A DNA stretch of 64,000 bases from Streptomyces sp. NBC_00102. GTDB lineage: Bacteria; Actinomycetota; Actinomycetes; Streptomycetales; Streptomycetaceae. This document shows, piece after piece, positions 53,130 through 61,876 of this stretch. The position numbers were made by a program, and so were the translations under genes. Positions within the stretch are counted from its first letter, which is position 1. Every line of letters begins with the position of its first letter. The stretch lies in contig NZ_JAPEMC010000001.1 in the NCBI RefSeq assembly GCF_026343115.1, positions 2,232,001 through 2,296,000 on the forward strand, in the 5' to 3' direction. Below the pieces are notes generated by a model. It had not been told where the DNA came from and searched no databases. It saw nothing but the letters and a program-made list of their open reading frames with translations.

Positions 53130-53918
53130 TCAGCAGCTGGGCAGGCTGCTGCCGTCGTCCAGGGCTTCGAGCGCGGACACCGCGCCCTTGAGGGTGGTGA
53201 CGGGGATCAGCCGCAGGCCCTTCGGAAGCTCCGCCGTGGCCTCGCCGCACTCGTCCTTCGGTACGAGGAAGACGGTCGCCCCGTCGCGCCGGGCGGCCTG
53301 GGTCTTCATGGAGACCCCGCCCACCGCGCCGACCGTGCCGTCCGCCGCGATGGTGCCCGTACCGGCGATGGTGCGGCCGCCGGTGAGGTCGCCGCCCGAG
53401 CCGTCGCCGTCGAGCTTGTCGACGATGCCGAGGGCGAGGAAGAGTCCGGCGCTCGGGCCGCCGATGTCGCCGAGGTCGAGCGAGAACGTCATCGAGCCCT
53501 GCTCGCGGTCGAGGTAGTTCAGGGCCGCGTCGACGGCGACGTCCTGGGACTGCTTCATGTCGTTCAGGTTGTGCTGTTCGATCTCCTTGTCGGAGCCCCC
53601 GGTCGGGTAGACCGAGTTGCGGGACATGACCGCCCGGTCCGTACGGAACCAGCTGTCGATCACGTCACTCGCGCGCACGTCGGCCTTGGGCCCGGTCGCG
53701 TAGATCGTCGTCATCCGCAGCTGGCCCTCGGTGGTCCGGGTGGGCGCGCCGGTGATGGTGATCACCTGCTTGCCGTCCGCCGAGCCGAGGACGTTCGCCG
53801 TGGTGCCGGGTTCGGCCACGGTGAACGGAAGCGGGGCGAAGGCGGCGGTCCCGAACAGGGCGAGTACCGGCAGCGCGCAGAGAGCGAGGGTGCGGGGGCG
53901 CGTGAGACGAAGGGGCAC
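53130..53918 (-). CDS. Lon-type serine peptidase, YlbL-like, without a PDZ domain
   Basis: 262 residues from a GTG. TAGATT lies 8 bases before it, so a leaderless transcript is plausible. An N-terminal membrane or signal helix (LALCALPVLALFGTAAFAPL) is followed by the Ser-Lys catalytic part: Ser156 in DIGGPSAGLFLALGIVDKL and Lys205 in GVSMKTQAARRDGA, with the conserved TGGRTIAGTGTIAADGTVGA. YlbL/SdrC proteins are usually about 340 residues with a PDZ domain between the anchor and the peptidase; here the gap is short and no PDZ is visible. It faces outside and may degrade membrane or envelope proteins. Confidence 0.85.
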   Translation of the reverse strand: MPLRLTRPRTLALCALPVLALFGTAAFAPLPFTVAEPGTTANVLGSADGKQVITITGAPTRTTEGQLRMTTIYATGPKADVRASDVIDSWFRTDRAVMSRNSVYPTGGSDKEIEQHNLNDMKQSQDVAVDAALNYLDREQGSMTFSLDLGDIGGPSAGLFLALGIVDKLDGDGSGGDLTGGRTIAGTGTIAADGTVGAVGGVSMKTQAARRDGATVFLVPKDECGEATAELPKGLRLIPVTTLKGAVSALEALDDGSSLPSC

Positions 53919-54076
53919 CCGCCCAATCTATCTGCCGGTGTGTCCCGTCCCGGGCGCCGGGCCCGGAGGCCGGGAGGCCCGGGGCGGGAGGCGGCGCGCG
54001 TCCCGCCCCGCCCGGTCAAACCGTACGAAACCGAAGGATCGTGAACCTGTCAGTAATACAGGGTCGACCGCCCTCC

Positions 54077-54721
54077 TCAGCGCAGGGCGTCGGCGACCTC
54101 GCGGGCCGCGTCCAGGACGCGGGGGCCGACCCGGTCGGGGATGCAGTCCGCGAGCATGACCACGCCCACACTCCCCTCCACCCCGGAGACCCCGACCAGC
54201 GGCGCCGCGGCCCCGCTGGCGCCCGCCTCCAGCTCCCCCTGGGTGAGGGTGTAGCCGGGGTGGTCGACGAGGGTGCGCTGCCGGGCGGAGAGGATGGCCC
54301 GCCCCGCCGCACCCTGGTCCAGGGGGTGACGGAAACCGGGCCGGTACGCCACGTGGTAGTCGGTCCAGGTGGGCTCGACGACGGCGACCGCGAGCGCGTC
54401 CGAACCGTCGACCAGCGTCAGATGGGCGGTGGCCCCGATGTCCTCGGCCAGCGAGCGGAGCGCGGGCAGCGCGGCCTCCCGCACGAGGGGGTGCACCTGG
54501 CGGCCCAGCCGCAGCACGCCGAGCCCGACCCGCGCCCGGCCACCGAGGTCGCGGCGCACGAGGGTGTGCTGTTCGAGCGTGGCGAGCAGACGGTAGACGA
54601 CCGTGCGGTTGACGCCGAGCCGGTTGGACAGCTCGGTGACGGTCAGCCCGTGGTCGGTGTCGGCGAGCAGTTTGAGGACGCGTAGTCCTCTGTCGAGTGT
54701 CTGGGAAGTCTCCGCGGTCAC
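54077..54721 (-). CDS. IclR-family transcriptional regulator
   Basis: 214 residues from a GTG with GGAGGGGA upstream. TLDRGLRVLKLLADTDHGLT, TELSNRLGVNRTVVYRLLAT and LEQHTLVRRD form the IclR winged helix-turn-helix. The C-terminal effector domain is ALPALRSLAEDIGATAHLTL and FRHPLDQGAAGRAILSARQR, and the end ADCIPDRVGPRVLDAAREVA. The size is slightly below the usual 240-260. No target operon is directly adjacent; the upstream gap of 756 bases could contain its own operator, and the nearest genes are a helicase and the Lon-like peptidase. Confidence 0.92.
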   Translation of the reverse strand: MTAETSQTLDRGLRVLKLLADTDHGLTVTELSNRLGVNRTVVYRLLATLEQHTLVRRDLGGRARVGLGVLRLGRQVHPLVREAALPALRSLAEDIGATAHLTLVDGSDALAVAVVEPTWTDYHVAYRPGFRHPLDQGAAGRAILSARQRTLVDHPGYTLTQGELEAGASGAAAPLVGVSGVEGSVGVVMLADCIPDRVGPRVLDAAREVADALR

Positions 54722-55410
54722 AACCCGTCCCCTCCGAGAGTGAGCGACGGCGGCCGGCTCCACGCACCCGCGACGCCGGTCCCAGCGGCGACGCACGGAG
54801 AGGCCGCCGGTCTGGTTCCGGTCGTGCCCGAGAGTTCCACCTTCGCCCGGAGGGGCGCGGTACGTACGGATACGACCTGATACCGGCTGCGCTCCGCGGC
54901 GGCGTTGCCACGGGGCGTTCACATATGGACGGACAGTAGCGAGGCAGTTCGCTGAGCGGAAGCCCTCGTCCAGAATCCGGTCCCCCGCCGGTCCGCCCCC
55001 GCATAACCGCCGGTCAGCGCGAGGCCGCCCGGAGCCGGCACATCTACGCGCGTCCATGTCGCACGACGCGGAGCGTCACCACGGCAACCATTGGTAAACC
55101 ATCGTTAACAGTACGTGACAAAAAATCATGGTTTTCACCCTCCCGGACGGCCGGTTCCGGCATCTGTTCGAGTCGACGTCGCAGGAGTCCACCCGGTGGG
55201 CTTCCTCGCCGCGGCAGCCGTTCGACCGGGCGGCCGATTCTGTGACTCGGATCACGGGGACGGGGCCTACGTCCCGGGACAGGTGCGGGGACGCGGAGAG
55301 GACGGCTCTCCGAAGACGCGTCCGTGCGGGCCACCGGGCGCGGGCCGAGGACCCGGTTTCGCCGACGGTCCTGGAATCCTGGTGGATCTCCGGCGGGCGG
55401 CGGTACGACG
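54722..55410. other. Long intergenic region with an AT-richer island
   Basis: The interval between the IclR start and the helicase terminator shows no convincing gene. Positions about 55083-55140 are much richer in A and T than the surroundings and include ACCATTGGTAAACCAT, GTTAACAGTACGTGAC and a run of six A. This could be the promoter of the IclR gene or of an unseen short RNA. Confidence 0.5.
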
Positions 55411-55452
55411 GCGGCCCGGTACCGGCAGAGGATTCTGCCGGTACCGGGCCGC
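55411..55452 (-). terminator. Stem-loop terminator of the helicase gene
   Basis: A perfect 19-bp stem (55411-55429 with 55434-55452) with a GGAT tetraloop, 26 bases after the helicase stop. Confidence 0.9.
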
Positions 55453-55477
55453 ACGCACTCCCGCGGCGCGAGGAGGG

Positions 55478-57259
55478 TCACCTCATCCGGGTGGCCCACT
55501 CCTGGACCTTCTTGATCCGGTCCTGGATCTGGCCCGCCGTGGCCTCCGCGCTCGGCGGTCCGCCGCAGACCCGGCGCAGCTCGGTGTGGATCACACCGTG
55601 CGGCTTGCCGCTCTGGTGGGTGTAGGCGGAGACCATGGTGTTGAGCTGCTTGCGCAGGCTCAGCAGTTGCTTGTGGGTGACCACCGGGCGCGCCTCGGCG
55701 GGTTTCTCCAGGAGGTCGGCCTCGGCGGCGGGCTTCATGCGGCTGTGCGCGATCTGCCGGGTCTGCCGCTTCTGGAGCAGCAGCTGCACCTGGTCGGGTT
55801 CGAGGAGGCCGGGGATGCCGAGGTAGTCCTGCTCCTCCTCGCTCCCGGGGTGGGCCTGCATGCCGAATTCGGCGCCGTCGTAGAGCACCCGGTCGAAGAC
55901 GGCGTCGGATTCCAGGGCCTCGAAGGGCAGCTGCTCCTCGGTCTCCTCGTCCTCCAGCCGTTCGGCGTCGGCGAGGAGCTTGTCCTCCTCCGCGAAGGGG
56001 TTCTCCTCGTCGCTGCCCTTCTTCGGCTTGTCGAGGACGTGGTCGCGTTCGACCTCCATCTCGTTGGCGAAGTCGAGCAGCATCGGGATGGTGGGGACGA
56101 AGACGGAGGCGGTCTCGCCGCGCCTGCGGGAGCGTACGAAGCGGCCGACGGCCTGGGCGAAGAAGAGCGGGGTCGAGATCGTCGTCGCGTACACGCCGAC
56201 CGCGAGGCGGGGTACGTCGACGCCCTCGGACACCATGCGGACGGCGACCATCCAGCGCGAGTCGTCCGCGCTGAACTTGTCGATGTTCTTGGAGGCGGCC
56301 TTCTCGTCGGAGAGGACCACGGTCGGCTTCTCGCCGGTGACGGACTTGAGGATCTTCGCGTAGGCGCGGGCCGACTCCTGGTCGGTGGCGATGACGAGGC
56401 CGCCGGCGTCCGGGATGCCCTTGCGGACCTCGGTCAGCCGCTTGTCGGCGGCGGTGAGCACGTTGGGGATCCAGTCGCCGGTGGGCGACAGGGCGGTGCG
56501 CCAGGCCTGCCCGATGGCGTCCTTGGTCATCGGCTCGCCGAGGCGGGCGGCGATCTCGTCGCCGGCCTTGGTGCGCCAGCGCATGTTGCCGCTGTAGCTG
56601 AGGAAGATCACCGGGCGGACGACACCGTCGGCGAGGGCGTTGCCGTATCCGTAGGTGTAGTCGGCGGAGGAGCGCCGGATGCCGTCGTTGCCCTCCTCGT
56701 ACGTCACGAAGGGGATCGGGTTGGTGTCGGAGCGGAACGGGGTGCCGGTGAGCGCGAGCCGCCGGGTGGCGGGGTCGAACGCCTCCTGGCAGGCCTCGCC
56801 CCAGGACTTCGAGTCACCGGCGTGGTGGATCTCGTCCAGGATCACGAGGGTCTTGCGCTGCTCGCACCGGTTGCGGTGCAGCATCGGGCGTACGCCGACA
56901 CCGGCGTACGTCACGGCGACGCCGTCGTACTCACGGCTCAGCGGCCCCGCGCTGTACTCCGGGTCGAGCTTGATCCCTATCCGTGCGGCGGCCTCCGCCC
57001 ACTGCTTCTTGAGGTGCTCGGTCGGTGCGACGACGGTGACCTGCTGCACGACGTGGTGGTGGAGCAGCCACGAGGCGAGGGTCAGCGCGAAGGTGGTCTT
57101 TCCGGCGCCGGGGGTCGCGACCGCGAGGAAGTCGCGCGGCTGCTCCTGGACGTACCTCTCCATGGCGCCCTGCTGCCAGGCTCGCAGCTTGCCCGCGGTG
57201 CCCCAGGGGGCGCGGCCGGGAAAGGCGGGTGAGAGGTGGTGGGAGGCGGTAGTAGTCAC
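55478..57259 (-). CDS. Superfamily 2 DEAD/DEAH helicase-like protein
   Basis: 593 residues from a GTG (a start at 57316 is possible). Walker A is ATPGAGKTT, motif II is DEIHH, motif III is LTGTPFRSD, and motif VI is QAVGRFVRSRRRG, all of a RecA-like SF2 ATPase. The first 45 residues before the Walker region include KLRAWQQGAMERYVQEQPRD, a Q-motif-like start. A C-terminal tail of about 130 residues is helical and charged. It is a Streptomyces core helicase of unclear role, perhaps in DNA repair or RNA metabolism. Monocistronic, with a strong terminator. Confidence 0.92.
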   Translation of the reverse strand: MTTTASHHLSPAFPGRAPWGTAGKLRAWQQGAMERYVQEQPRDFLAVATPGAGKTTFALTLASWLLHHHVVQQVTVVAPTEHLKKQWAEAAARIGIKLDPEYSAGPLSREYDGVAVTYAGVGVRPMLHRNRCEQRKTLVILDEIHHAGDSKSWGEACQEAFDPATRRLALTGTPFRSDTNPIPFVTYEEGNDGIRRSSADYTYGYGNALADGVVRPVIFLSYSGNMRWRTKAGDEIAARLGEPMTKDAIGQAWRTALSPTGDWIPNVLTAADKRLTEVRKGIPDAGGLVIATDQESARAYAKILKSVTGEKPTVVLSDEKAASKNIDKFSADDSRWMVAVRMVSEGVDVPRLAVGVYATTISTPLFFAQAVGRFVRSRRRGETASVFVPTIPMLLDFANEMEVERDHVLDKPKKGSDEENPFAEEDKLLADAERLEDEETEEQLPFEALESDAVFDRVLYDGAEFGMQAHPGSEEEQDYLGIPGLLEPDQVQLLLQKRQTRQIAHSRMKPAAEADLLEKPAEARPVVTHKQLLSLRKQLNTMVSAYTHQSGKPHGVIHTELRRVCGGPPSAEATAGQIQDRIKKVQEWATRMR

Positions 57260-57428
57260 GGTCTCCGGTTCGGGTCTCTCGGGTACGTGGGGTGCTGCCG
57301 GTACCGCCCGGGACACCCGGTACGCGATACGACAACCGGGCCACCTTACCGGGGGGCCGGGCGGAACCCCGTACGAACGAGGCGTGGTTCGGGCCGGTTG
57401 AGACCCGCTTCACAAACCGCTCGGGCCT

Positions 57429-58952
57429 TCAGGCGGGGCGCTGCGCCCGTACCCGGGTGGCCACCCAGGCGCCCACCAGGGCCACCGCCGCCATGGGCAG
57501 GAAGACCGCGGCGAAGGCCCCCGGACGGGCCGCCGAGGCGCCCGCCGCCACGGTCTCGTGCACGGCTCCCACCGCGCCGCCGCCGAGCGCGGCGAAGGCC
57601 GCGCCGCCGATGGCGAGGAGCAGGACGTTGGAGAGTCCGTCGGAGATCTGGAGGGCGGCGGAGTTGGCTCCGGCCTCCTGCGGGGTGGAGAGCTTGAGCA
57701 TCATCACGCTGGTCGAGGCGATCACCATGCCCATGCCGAAACAGCCGACCGCCCAGGCGACCGCCACGGTCCACGCGGGCACGGAGTGGATCAGTACCGA
57801 GGGCGCGGCCAGGATCGCCACGGTCACCATGAGCATGCCGACGAACATCAGCCGCTCCCGGTGCGCCTCCATCCGGGGCCGGGACTGGATGAACGATCCG
57901 AGCGCCCAGGTGCCGCCGCCCGCCGCCAGCGAGAGCCCCGCCATCGTCGGGCTCAGCCCGCGCTGGGTCACCAGCATCAGCGGTACGAAGGACTCGGCGG
58001 CGATGAAGGACCCTGCCGAGACCCCGCGCAGCAGCACCACGGCCGGCAGTCCGCGCACGGCGCGCGCGGTTCCGGTGGGCAGCAGCCCCCGGACCGCGGG
58101 GACCAGCAGCACGGCCCCCGCGAGGCCCGGCAGAACCGCGAACCAGTTCAGTTCCTGCCCGGCGTACTGGAGCAGCCCTGCGCCCACCGAGATGGCGAGG
58201 GCGAGCCGGATGCGCCGGCGGTCGAAGGGCTGGGCGCCCGCGGCCTCGTCCGCCGGGCCGGAGGCCCTGCGGCGTATCGCGGGCAGCGCGAGCGCCAGCG
58301 GGAAGACGATGAGGACCGGGATGCCGTTGAAGACCCAGCGCCAGCCGAGGTGCTCGGTGACGGTGCCGGAGGCGAGCGGCCCGACCACGGAGGGGATGAC
58401 CCAGCTCGCGGCGAAGGCGGCCATGATCGCGGGGCGCAGCCGCTCCGGGTAGGCGCGGCCGACGACGACGTACAACGCGACGATCACCAGCCCCCCGCCG
58501 AGCCCCTGCACGGCCCGGCCCGCGATGAACATCCACATGCCGGTCGCCGAGCCGGAGAGCAGCAGCCCGGTGGCGAAGGCGCTGATCCCGGCGGCGAGGG
58601 GGCCGAGCGGCCCGCGCCGGTCGGCCCACTGCCCGGAGAACACCATCGCGAAGAGGCTGGTGGTGAAGTACGCGGAGAAGGCGAAGGCGTACAGCGGGAC
58701 CCCGTGCAGCTCGCGCGCGGCCACCGGCATCGCGGTGCCCACGGCGGTCGCCTCGAAGGCGATCAGCAGCACGACGGAGACGATGCCGATGCTCAGGGCG
58801 CGGTAGGTCCGGCCCAGCACGCCTTCGGTGAAGCCGTCGGCCCGGTCGCCGCCCGGGGTCCGGTCGACGGCGGCCGGTTCGTCGGGGGCCGGGGCGTCGG
58901 CGGGCAGCGTGGCGGGCGCGACGTCCGCGTCGCGCGGGTCCAGAGCGGTCAT
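57429..58952 (-). CDS. MFS transporter (drug-efflux type)
   Basis: 507 residues. About 12-14 membrane segments. GQWADRRGPLGPLAAGISAF is motif A-like, SLAAGGGTWALGSFI and ISDGLSNVLLLAIGGAAFAA are further helices. An acidic, Ala/Pro-rich N-terminus of 45 residues precedes the first helix. It resembles the EmrB/QacA drug efflux branch, but the substrate is unknown and no regulator is adjacent. A TACCCT element 9 bases upstream suggests a short or no leader. Confidence 0.9.
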   Translation of the reverse strand: MTALDPRDADVAPATLPADAPAPDEPAAVDRTPGGDRADGFTEGVLGRTYRALSIGIVSVVLLIAFEATAVGTAMPVAARELHGVPLYAFAFSAYFTTSLFAMVFSGQWADRRGPLGPLAAGISAFATGLLLSGSATGMWMFIAGRAVQGLGGGLVIVALYVVVGRAYPERLRPAIMAAFAASWVIPSVVGPLASGTVTEHLGWRWVFNGIPVLIVFPLALALPAIRRRASGPADEAAGAQPFDRRRIRLALAISVGAGLLQYAGQELNWFAVLPGLAGAVLLVPAVRGLLPTGTARAVRGLPAVVLLRGVSAGSFIAAESFVPLMLVTQRGLSPTMAGLSLAAGGGTWALGSFIQSRPRMEAHRERLMFVGMLMVTVAILAAPSVLIHSVPAWTVAVAWAVGCFGMGMVIASTSVMMLKLSTPQEAGANSAALQISDGLSNVLLLAIGGAAFAALGGGAVGAVHETVAAGASAARPGAFAAVFLPMAAVALVGAWVATRVRAQRPA

Positions 58953-59156
58953 CGCACCAGGGTAAGGGGCATTCGCCGGGTTGATCCCTGTCGCGGGGAG
59001 GGGGTGCGGTGGTCCGATGGTCGTAGGCCCTGTGAGGAGTTCCGGGTGGTGCGGTTGTGAACGGCGTATGGCAGTCGCGTTGCGGGCCCGTCGAAACCCT
59101 TGAGCCCGCCGCACCGGGGCCCGTACGGTCGTGGCAACACCGAGGCACCACACCTC

Positions 59157-59228
59157 GGCCGTGTGCCCGAGAGGTTCAGGGGCTCGACTGCAACTCGAGT
59201 TACACCGGTTCGAATCCGGTCACGGCCT
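59157..59228 (+). tRNA. tRNA-Cys (anticodon GCA)
   Basis: 72 bases. Acceptor GGCCGTG/CACGGCC is perfect, the anticodon stem CTCGA/TCGAG holds loop CTGCAAC with anticodon GCA, the T arm is ACCGG-TTCGAAT-CCGGT, and the discriminator is U, as required for Cys. No encoded CCA. The MFS gene is divergent, and the tRNA ends in a terminator. Confidence 0.97.
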
Positions 59229-59265
59229 CAAAAGACGCGGCGGACCGCGTCGTACGAACGCGGCG

Positions 59266-59296
59266 GCGGCCGTCCCCATGGTGCGGGGACGGCCGC
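59266..59296 (+). terminator. Terminator of tRNA-Cys
   Basis: A 12-bp perfect stem (59266-59277 with 59285-59296), a 7-base loop and a following TTTC, 37 bases after the tRNA. Confidence 0.85.
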
Positions 59297-59316
59297 TTTC
59301 GCGTGGGCGCGGAGCT

Positions 59317-59366
59317 GCGGCGGTCCCGGCGGGCCCCCCGCGGCCGGGGCCCGCCGGGACCGCCGC
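59317..59366 (-). terminator. Terminator of the molybdenum hydroxylase operon
   Basis: A perfect 21-bp stem (59317-59337 with 59346-59366) that starts one base after the stop codon of the molybdopterin subunit gene, with an 8-base loop. Confidence 0.85.
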
Positions 59367-59367
59367 C

Positions 59368-61722
59368 TCAGCTCTTGGGAGCCGCCGCGACCGCCGCCTG
59401 GGGGCGCACCGGGAGCCGGTTGATCGGGCGCCCGGTCGCCGCGCGGACGGCGGCGGCCACCGCCGCCGGGGAGGTGACCACGGGCACCGCCGAGACGGGC
59501 TTGGCGCCGAAGGGGGCGAGCACGTCGCGCTCCTCGACCAGCTTCACGATGCGGATGTCCGGGGCGTCCAGGGCCGTCGGCAGCGCGTACCCGGTGAGGT
59601 CGGGGTGGCGGACCAGGCCCCGGGCGGTGCGGAGGTTCTCGGTGAGCGCGGCGCCGATGCCCTGGGTGACCCCCGCCTCGATGCGCGCGGCGAGCTGGGC
59701 CGGGTTGAGGACCCGGCCGACGTCCTGGGCGACGGCCATCTCGACCACCCGGACCGAGCCGAGCTCGATGTCGACGTCGACCACCGCGCGGACCGCGCAG
59801 AACGCGAGCCCGACGAAGGCGTCGCCCTGCCCGGACTCGTCCAGCGGCTCGGTGGGGTGCGGGCGGCACTGGGCGGTCGCCCAGAGCTCCTTGCCGTCCA
59901 GCGCCTCGGTGACCGTGGTGGAGAGCACCCCGTCGTAGGACGTGATCTTGCCGTCGGCGATCTGGAGCAGCTCCACGGACATGCCGAACTTGTGGGCCAG
60001 CGGCTGGAGCAGCTGGGTGCGGACCATCTTCGCGGCGCGCTCCACCGCCCCGCCGGAGACCCAGGTGTGCCGGCCGTGGGTGGCCGGCCCGGCCGGCGGC
60101 TGGTCGGTGTCGACGGCGGCGACGTGGACCTCTTCGATACCGAGGGTCTCCTGCACGATCTGGCGGGCGAGGGTGGTGAAGCCCTGGCCCGTCTCCACCG
60201 CCGCGCAGAGCACGGTGGCGATGCCGTCGTGGACCCGCACGGTGGCGGTCGAGACCTCGTCGGTGCCCTCCGCCCCCAGCATGTGGACCATGCCCAGCGC
60301 GTACCCGACCCCTCGGCGTACGGCTCCGGGCTCACCGGCGCCCTCCGGGCCGCCGGGCAGCAGCCACTCCTCCTCGGGGGTGTCCTTCGGCAGTGTGGGC
60401 AGCGGGAAGTCCCGCACCGCTTCGAGGAGTTCGGCGACGGGGGCGGGGCAGGTGACGGTCTGCCCGGTCGGCAGCAGGTCGCCGGTGGACAGGGTGTTGC
60501 GGAGCCGGATCTCGGCGGGTTCGATGCCCAGCTTGGCGGCCAGCTTGTCCATCTGGCCCTCGTACGCGGCGCACACCTGCATCGCACCCTCGCCCCGGAC
60601 GTGTCCGGAGGGCGGGTTGTTCGTGCGGACGGCCCAGCCCTCGATGAAGGCGTGCGGCACGACGTACGGACCGCATGCGAACGCGACCGCTGCCGCGAGG
60701 GATTCGGAGGACGAGTCGGCGTACGCCCCGGCGTCCAGAAGGATTTGGGCCTCCACCTTCACCAACCGACCCTCGGCGTCCGCGTGGTGACGGTAACGCA
60801 AAAGGGTCGGGTGGCGGTGGGCGTGACCGAGGAAGGACTCCTCGCGGGTGGCGGCGAGCTTCACCGGGCAGCCGGTGCGCAGGGCGAGCAGGCCCAGCGG
60901 GATCTGGAAGCCGGGGTCCTCGCGGTCGCCGGTGGCGCCGGGGACGCCGGTCACCACGACCCGTACCCGGTCCGGCTCCAGGCCGAAGCAGGCGGCGGCG
61001 AGGTCGCGGTCGGTGTGCGGGTCGGTGGAGGCGGTGTACAGCTCGACGCCGCCGTCCGGCCGGGGCACGGCGAGGCCGGCCTCGGCGCCGATGGGCGCGG
61101 GGTCCTGGCGGCCGATGCGGTAGAGGCCGTCCACGACCACCTCGCCGGTGGCCTCCGGGTCGCCGTAGCGGAGCGGGATGTGGCGGACGAGGTTGCCGTC
61201 GGGGTGCAGCGGCTCGGCCTCGAAGGCCTTCTCCGGGTCGGTGACCGGCTCCAGGACCTCGTACTCGACGGCGATGGCGGCGGCGGCCAGGCGCGCGGTG
61301 TCCGGGTGGTCGGCGGCTACGGCGGCGATGGCCTCGCCGTGGTGGCGCACCAGGTCGGAGGCGAAGACCGGGCGGTCCACGACCTGCCGGCCGTAGAGGG
61401 TCTCGCCGGGGATGTCCTGGTGGGTGACGACCGCGCGCACGCCGGGCATCGTGGCGGCGGCCGCGGTGTCGATGGAGAGGATCCGGGCGTGCGGGTGCGG
61501 CGATCTGAGCACGGCCGCCCAGAGCAGGCCCTCGGCCCAGAGGTCCGCGGCGTACGGGAAGGTGCCCTCGGTCTTGGCGCGGGCGTCGGCGGGCGGCAGC
61601 GAGGCGCCGATGCCGTGCGCGGGTGCCTCCGGGCCGGGAGCGCCGGACGCGCCGGGCAGGCCGTCGATCCGGGGCAGGGTGGTGCTGGTCGCGTTGGCCG
61701 CGGTGGCCGCGTCGCTGGTCAC
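59368..61722 (-). CDS. Xanthine dehydrogenase-family molybdopterin-binding subunit
   Basis: 784 residues from a GTG with AAGGAGG upstream. Family elements are AKTEGTFPYAADLWAEGLLW, AAVLRSPHPHARILSIDTAA, GPVVVPHAFIEGW-like FACGPYVVPHAFIEGWAVR, NNPPSGHVRGEGAMQV (the motif with the Arg and Gly near the Mo site), RRGVGYALGM, AAVETGQGFTTLARQI, and ESGQGDAFVGLAFCA with the catalytic-site Glu region EVSTATV. The Mo cofactor subunit of a hydroxylase for a purine, aldehyde or N-heterocycle. It follows the iron-sulfur subunit in one operon; no FAD subunit is in this window, and it may lie beyond the edge. Confidence 0.92.
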   Translation of the reverse strand: MTSDAATAANATSTTLPRIDGLPGASGAPGPEAPAHGIGASLPPADARAKTEGTFPYAADLWAEGLLWAAVLRSPHPHARILSIDTAAAATMPGVRAVVTHQDIPGETLYGRQVVDRPVFASDLVRHHGEAIAAVAADHPDTARLAAAAIAVEYEVLEPVTDPEKAFEAEPLHPDGNLVRHIPLRYGDPEATGEVVVDGLYRIGRQDPAPIGAEAGLAVPRPDGGVELYTASTDPHTDRDLAAACFGLEPDRVRVVVTGVPGATGDREDPGFQIPLGLLALRTGCPVKLAATREESFLGHAHRHPTLLRYRHHADAEGRLVKVEAQILLDAGAYADSSSESLAAAVAFACGPYVVPHAFIEGWAVRTNNPPSGHVRGEGAMQVCAAYEGQMDKLAAKLGIEPAEIRLRNTLSTGDLLPTGQTVTCPAPVAELLEAVRDFPLPTLPKDTPEEEWLLPGGPEGAGEPGAVRRGVGYALGMVHMLGAEGTDEVSTATVRVHDGIATVLCAAVETGQGFTTLARQIVQETLGIEEVHVAAVDTDQPPAGPATHGRHTWVSGGAVERAAKMVRTQLLQPLAHKFGMSVELLQIADGKITSYDGVLSTTVTEALDGKELWATAQCRPHPTEPLDESGQGDAFVGLAFCAVRAVVDVDIELGSVRVVEMAVAQDVGRVLNPAQLAARIEAGVTQGIGAALTENLRTARGLVRHPDLTGYALPTALDAPDIRIVKLVEERDVLAPFGAKPVSAVPVVTSPAAVAAAVRAATGRPINRLPVRPQAAVAAAPKS

Positions 61723-61876
61723 GCCGCCTCCTTGTCGTTCGCTCCGCCGCGGCGGCGGCTGGGGGTGCCGGTGACGTGGACCTGAGGGGTGGCGTCGGGG
61801 TGACGCCGGTGCGCCGGGCGTGCGTCCACCGAGGTGGACGCGCGGAGACCGGTGTCGAGGGGCGGGGCGGCGGGGC

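Noticed and set aside
55044..55499. Minus-strand frame of 151 codons in the gap before the helicase
   Set aside because: Arg/Pro-rich with no motif; it runs through the perfect terminator hairpin.
59157..59228. tRNA-Cys as an attachment site of an integrated element
   Set aside because: No integrase, relaxase or repeated tRNA 3' end is visible nearby.
61723..61876. A small gene between the iron-sulfur and Mo subunit genes
   Set aside because: Only Arg/Pro-rich frames without a start and ribosome site; it is probably an untranslated spacer within the operon.
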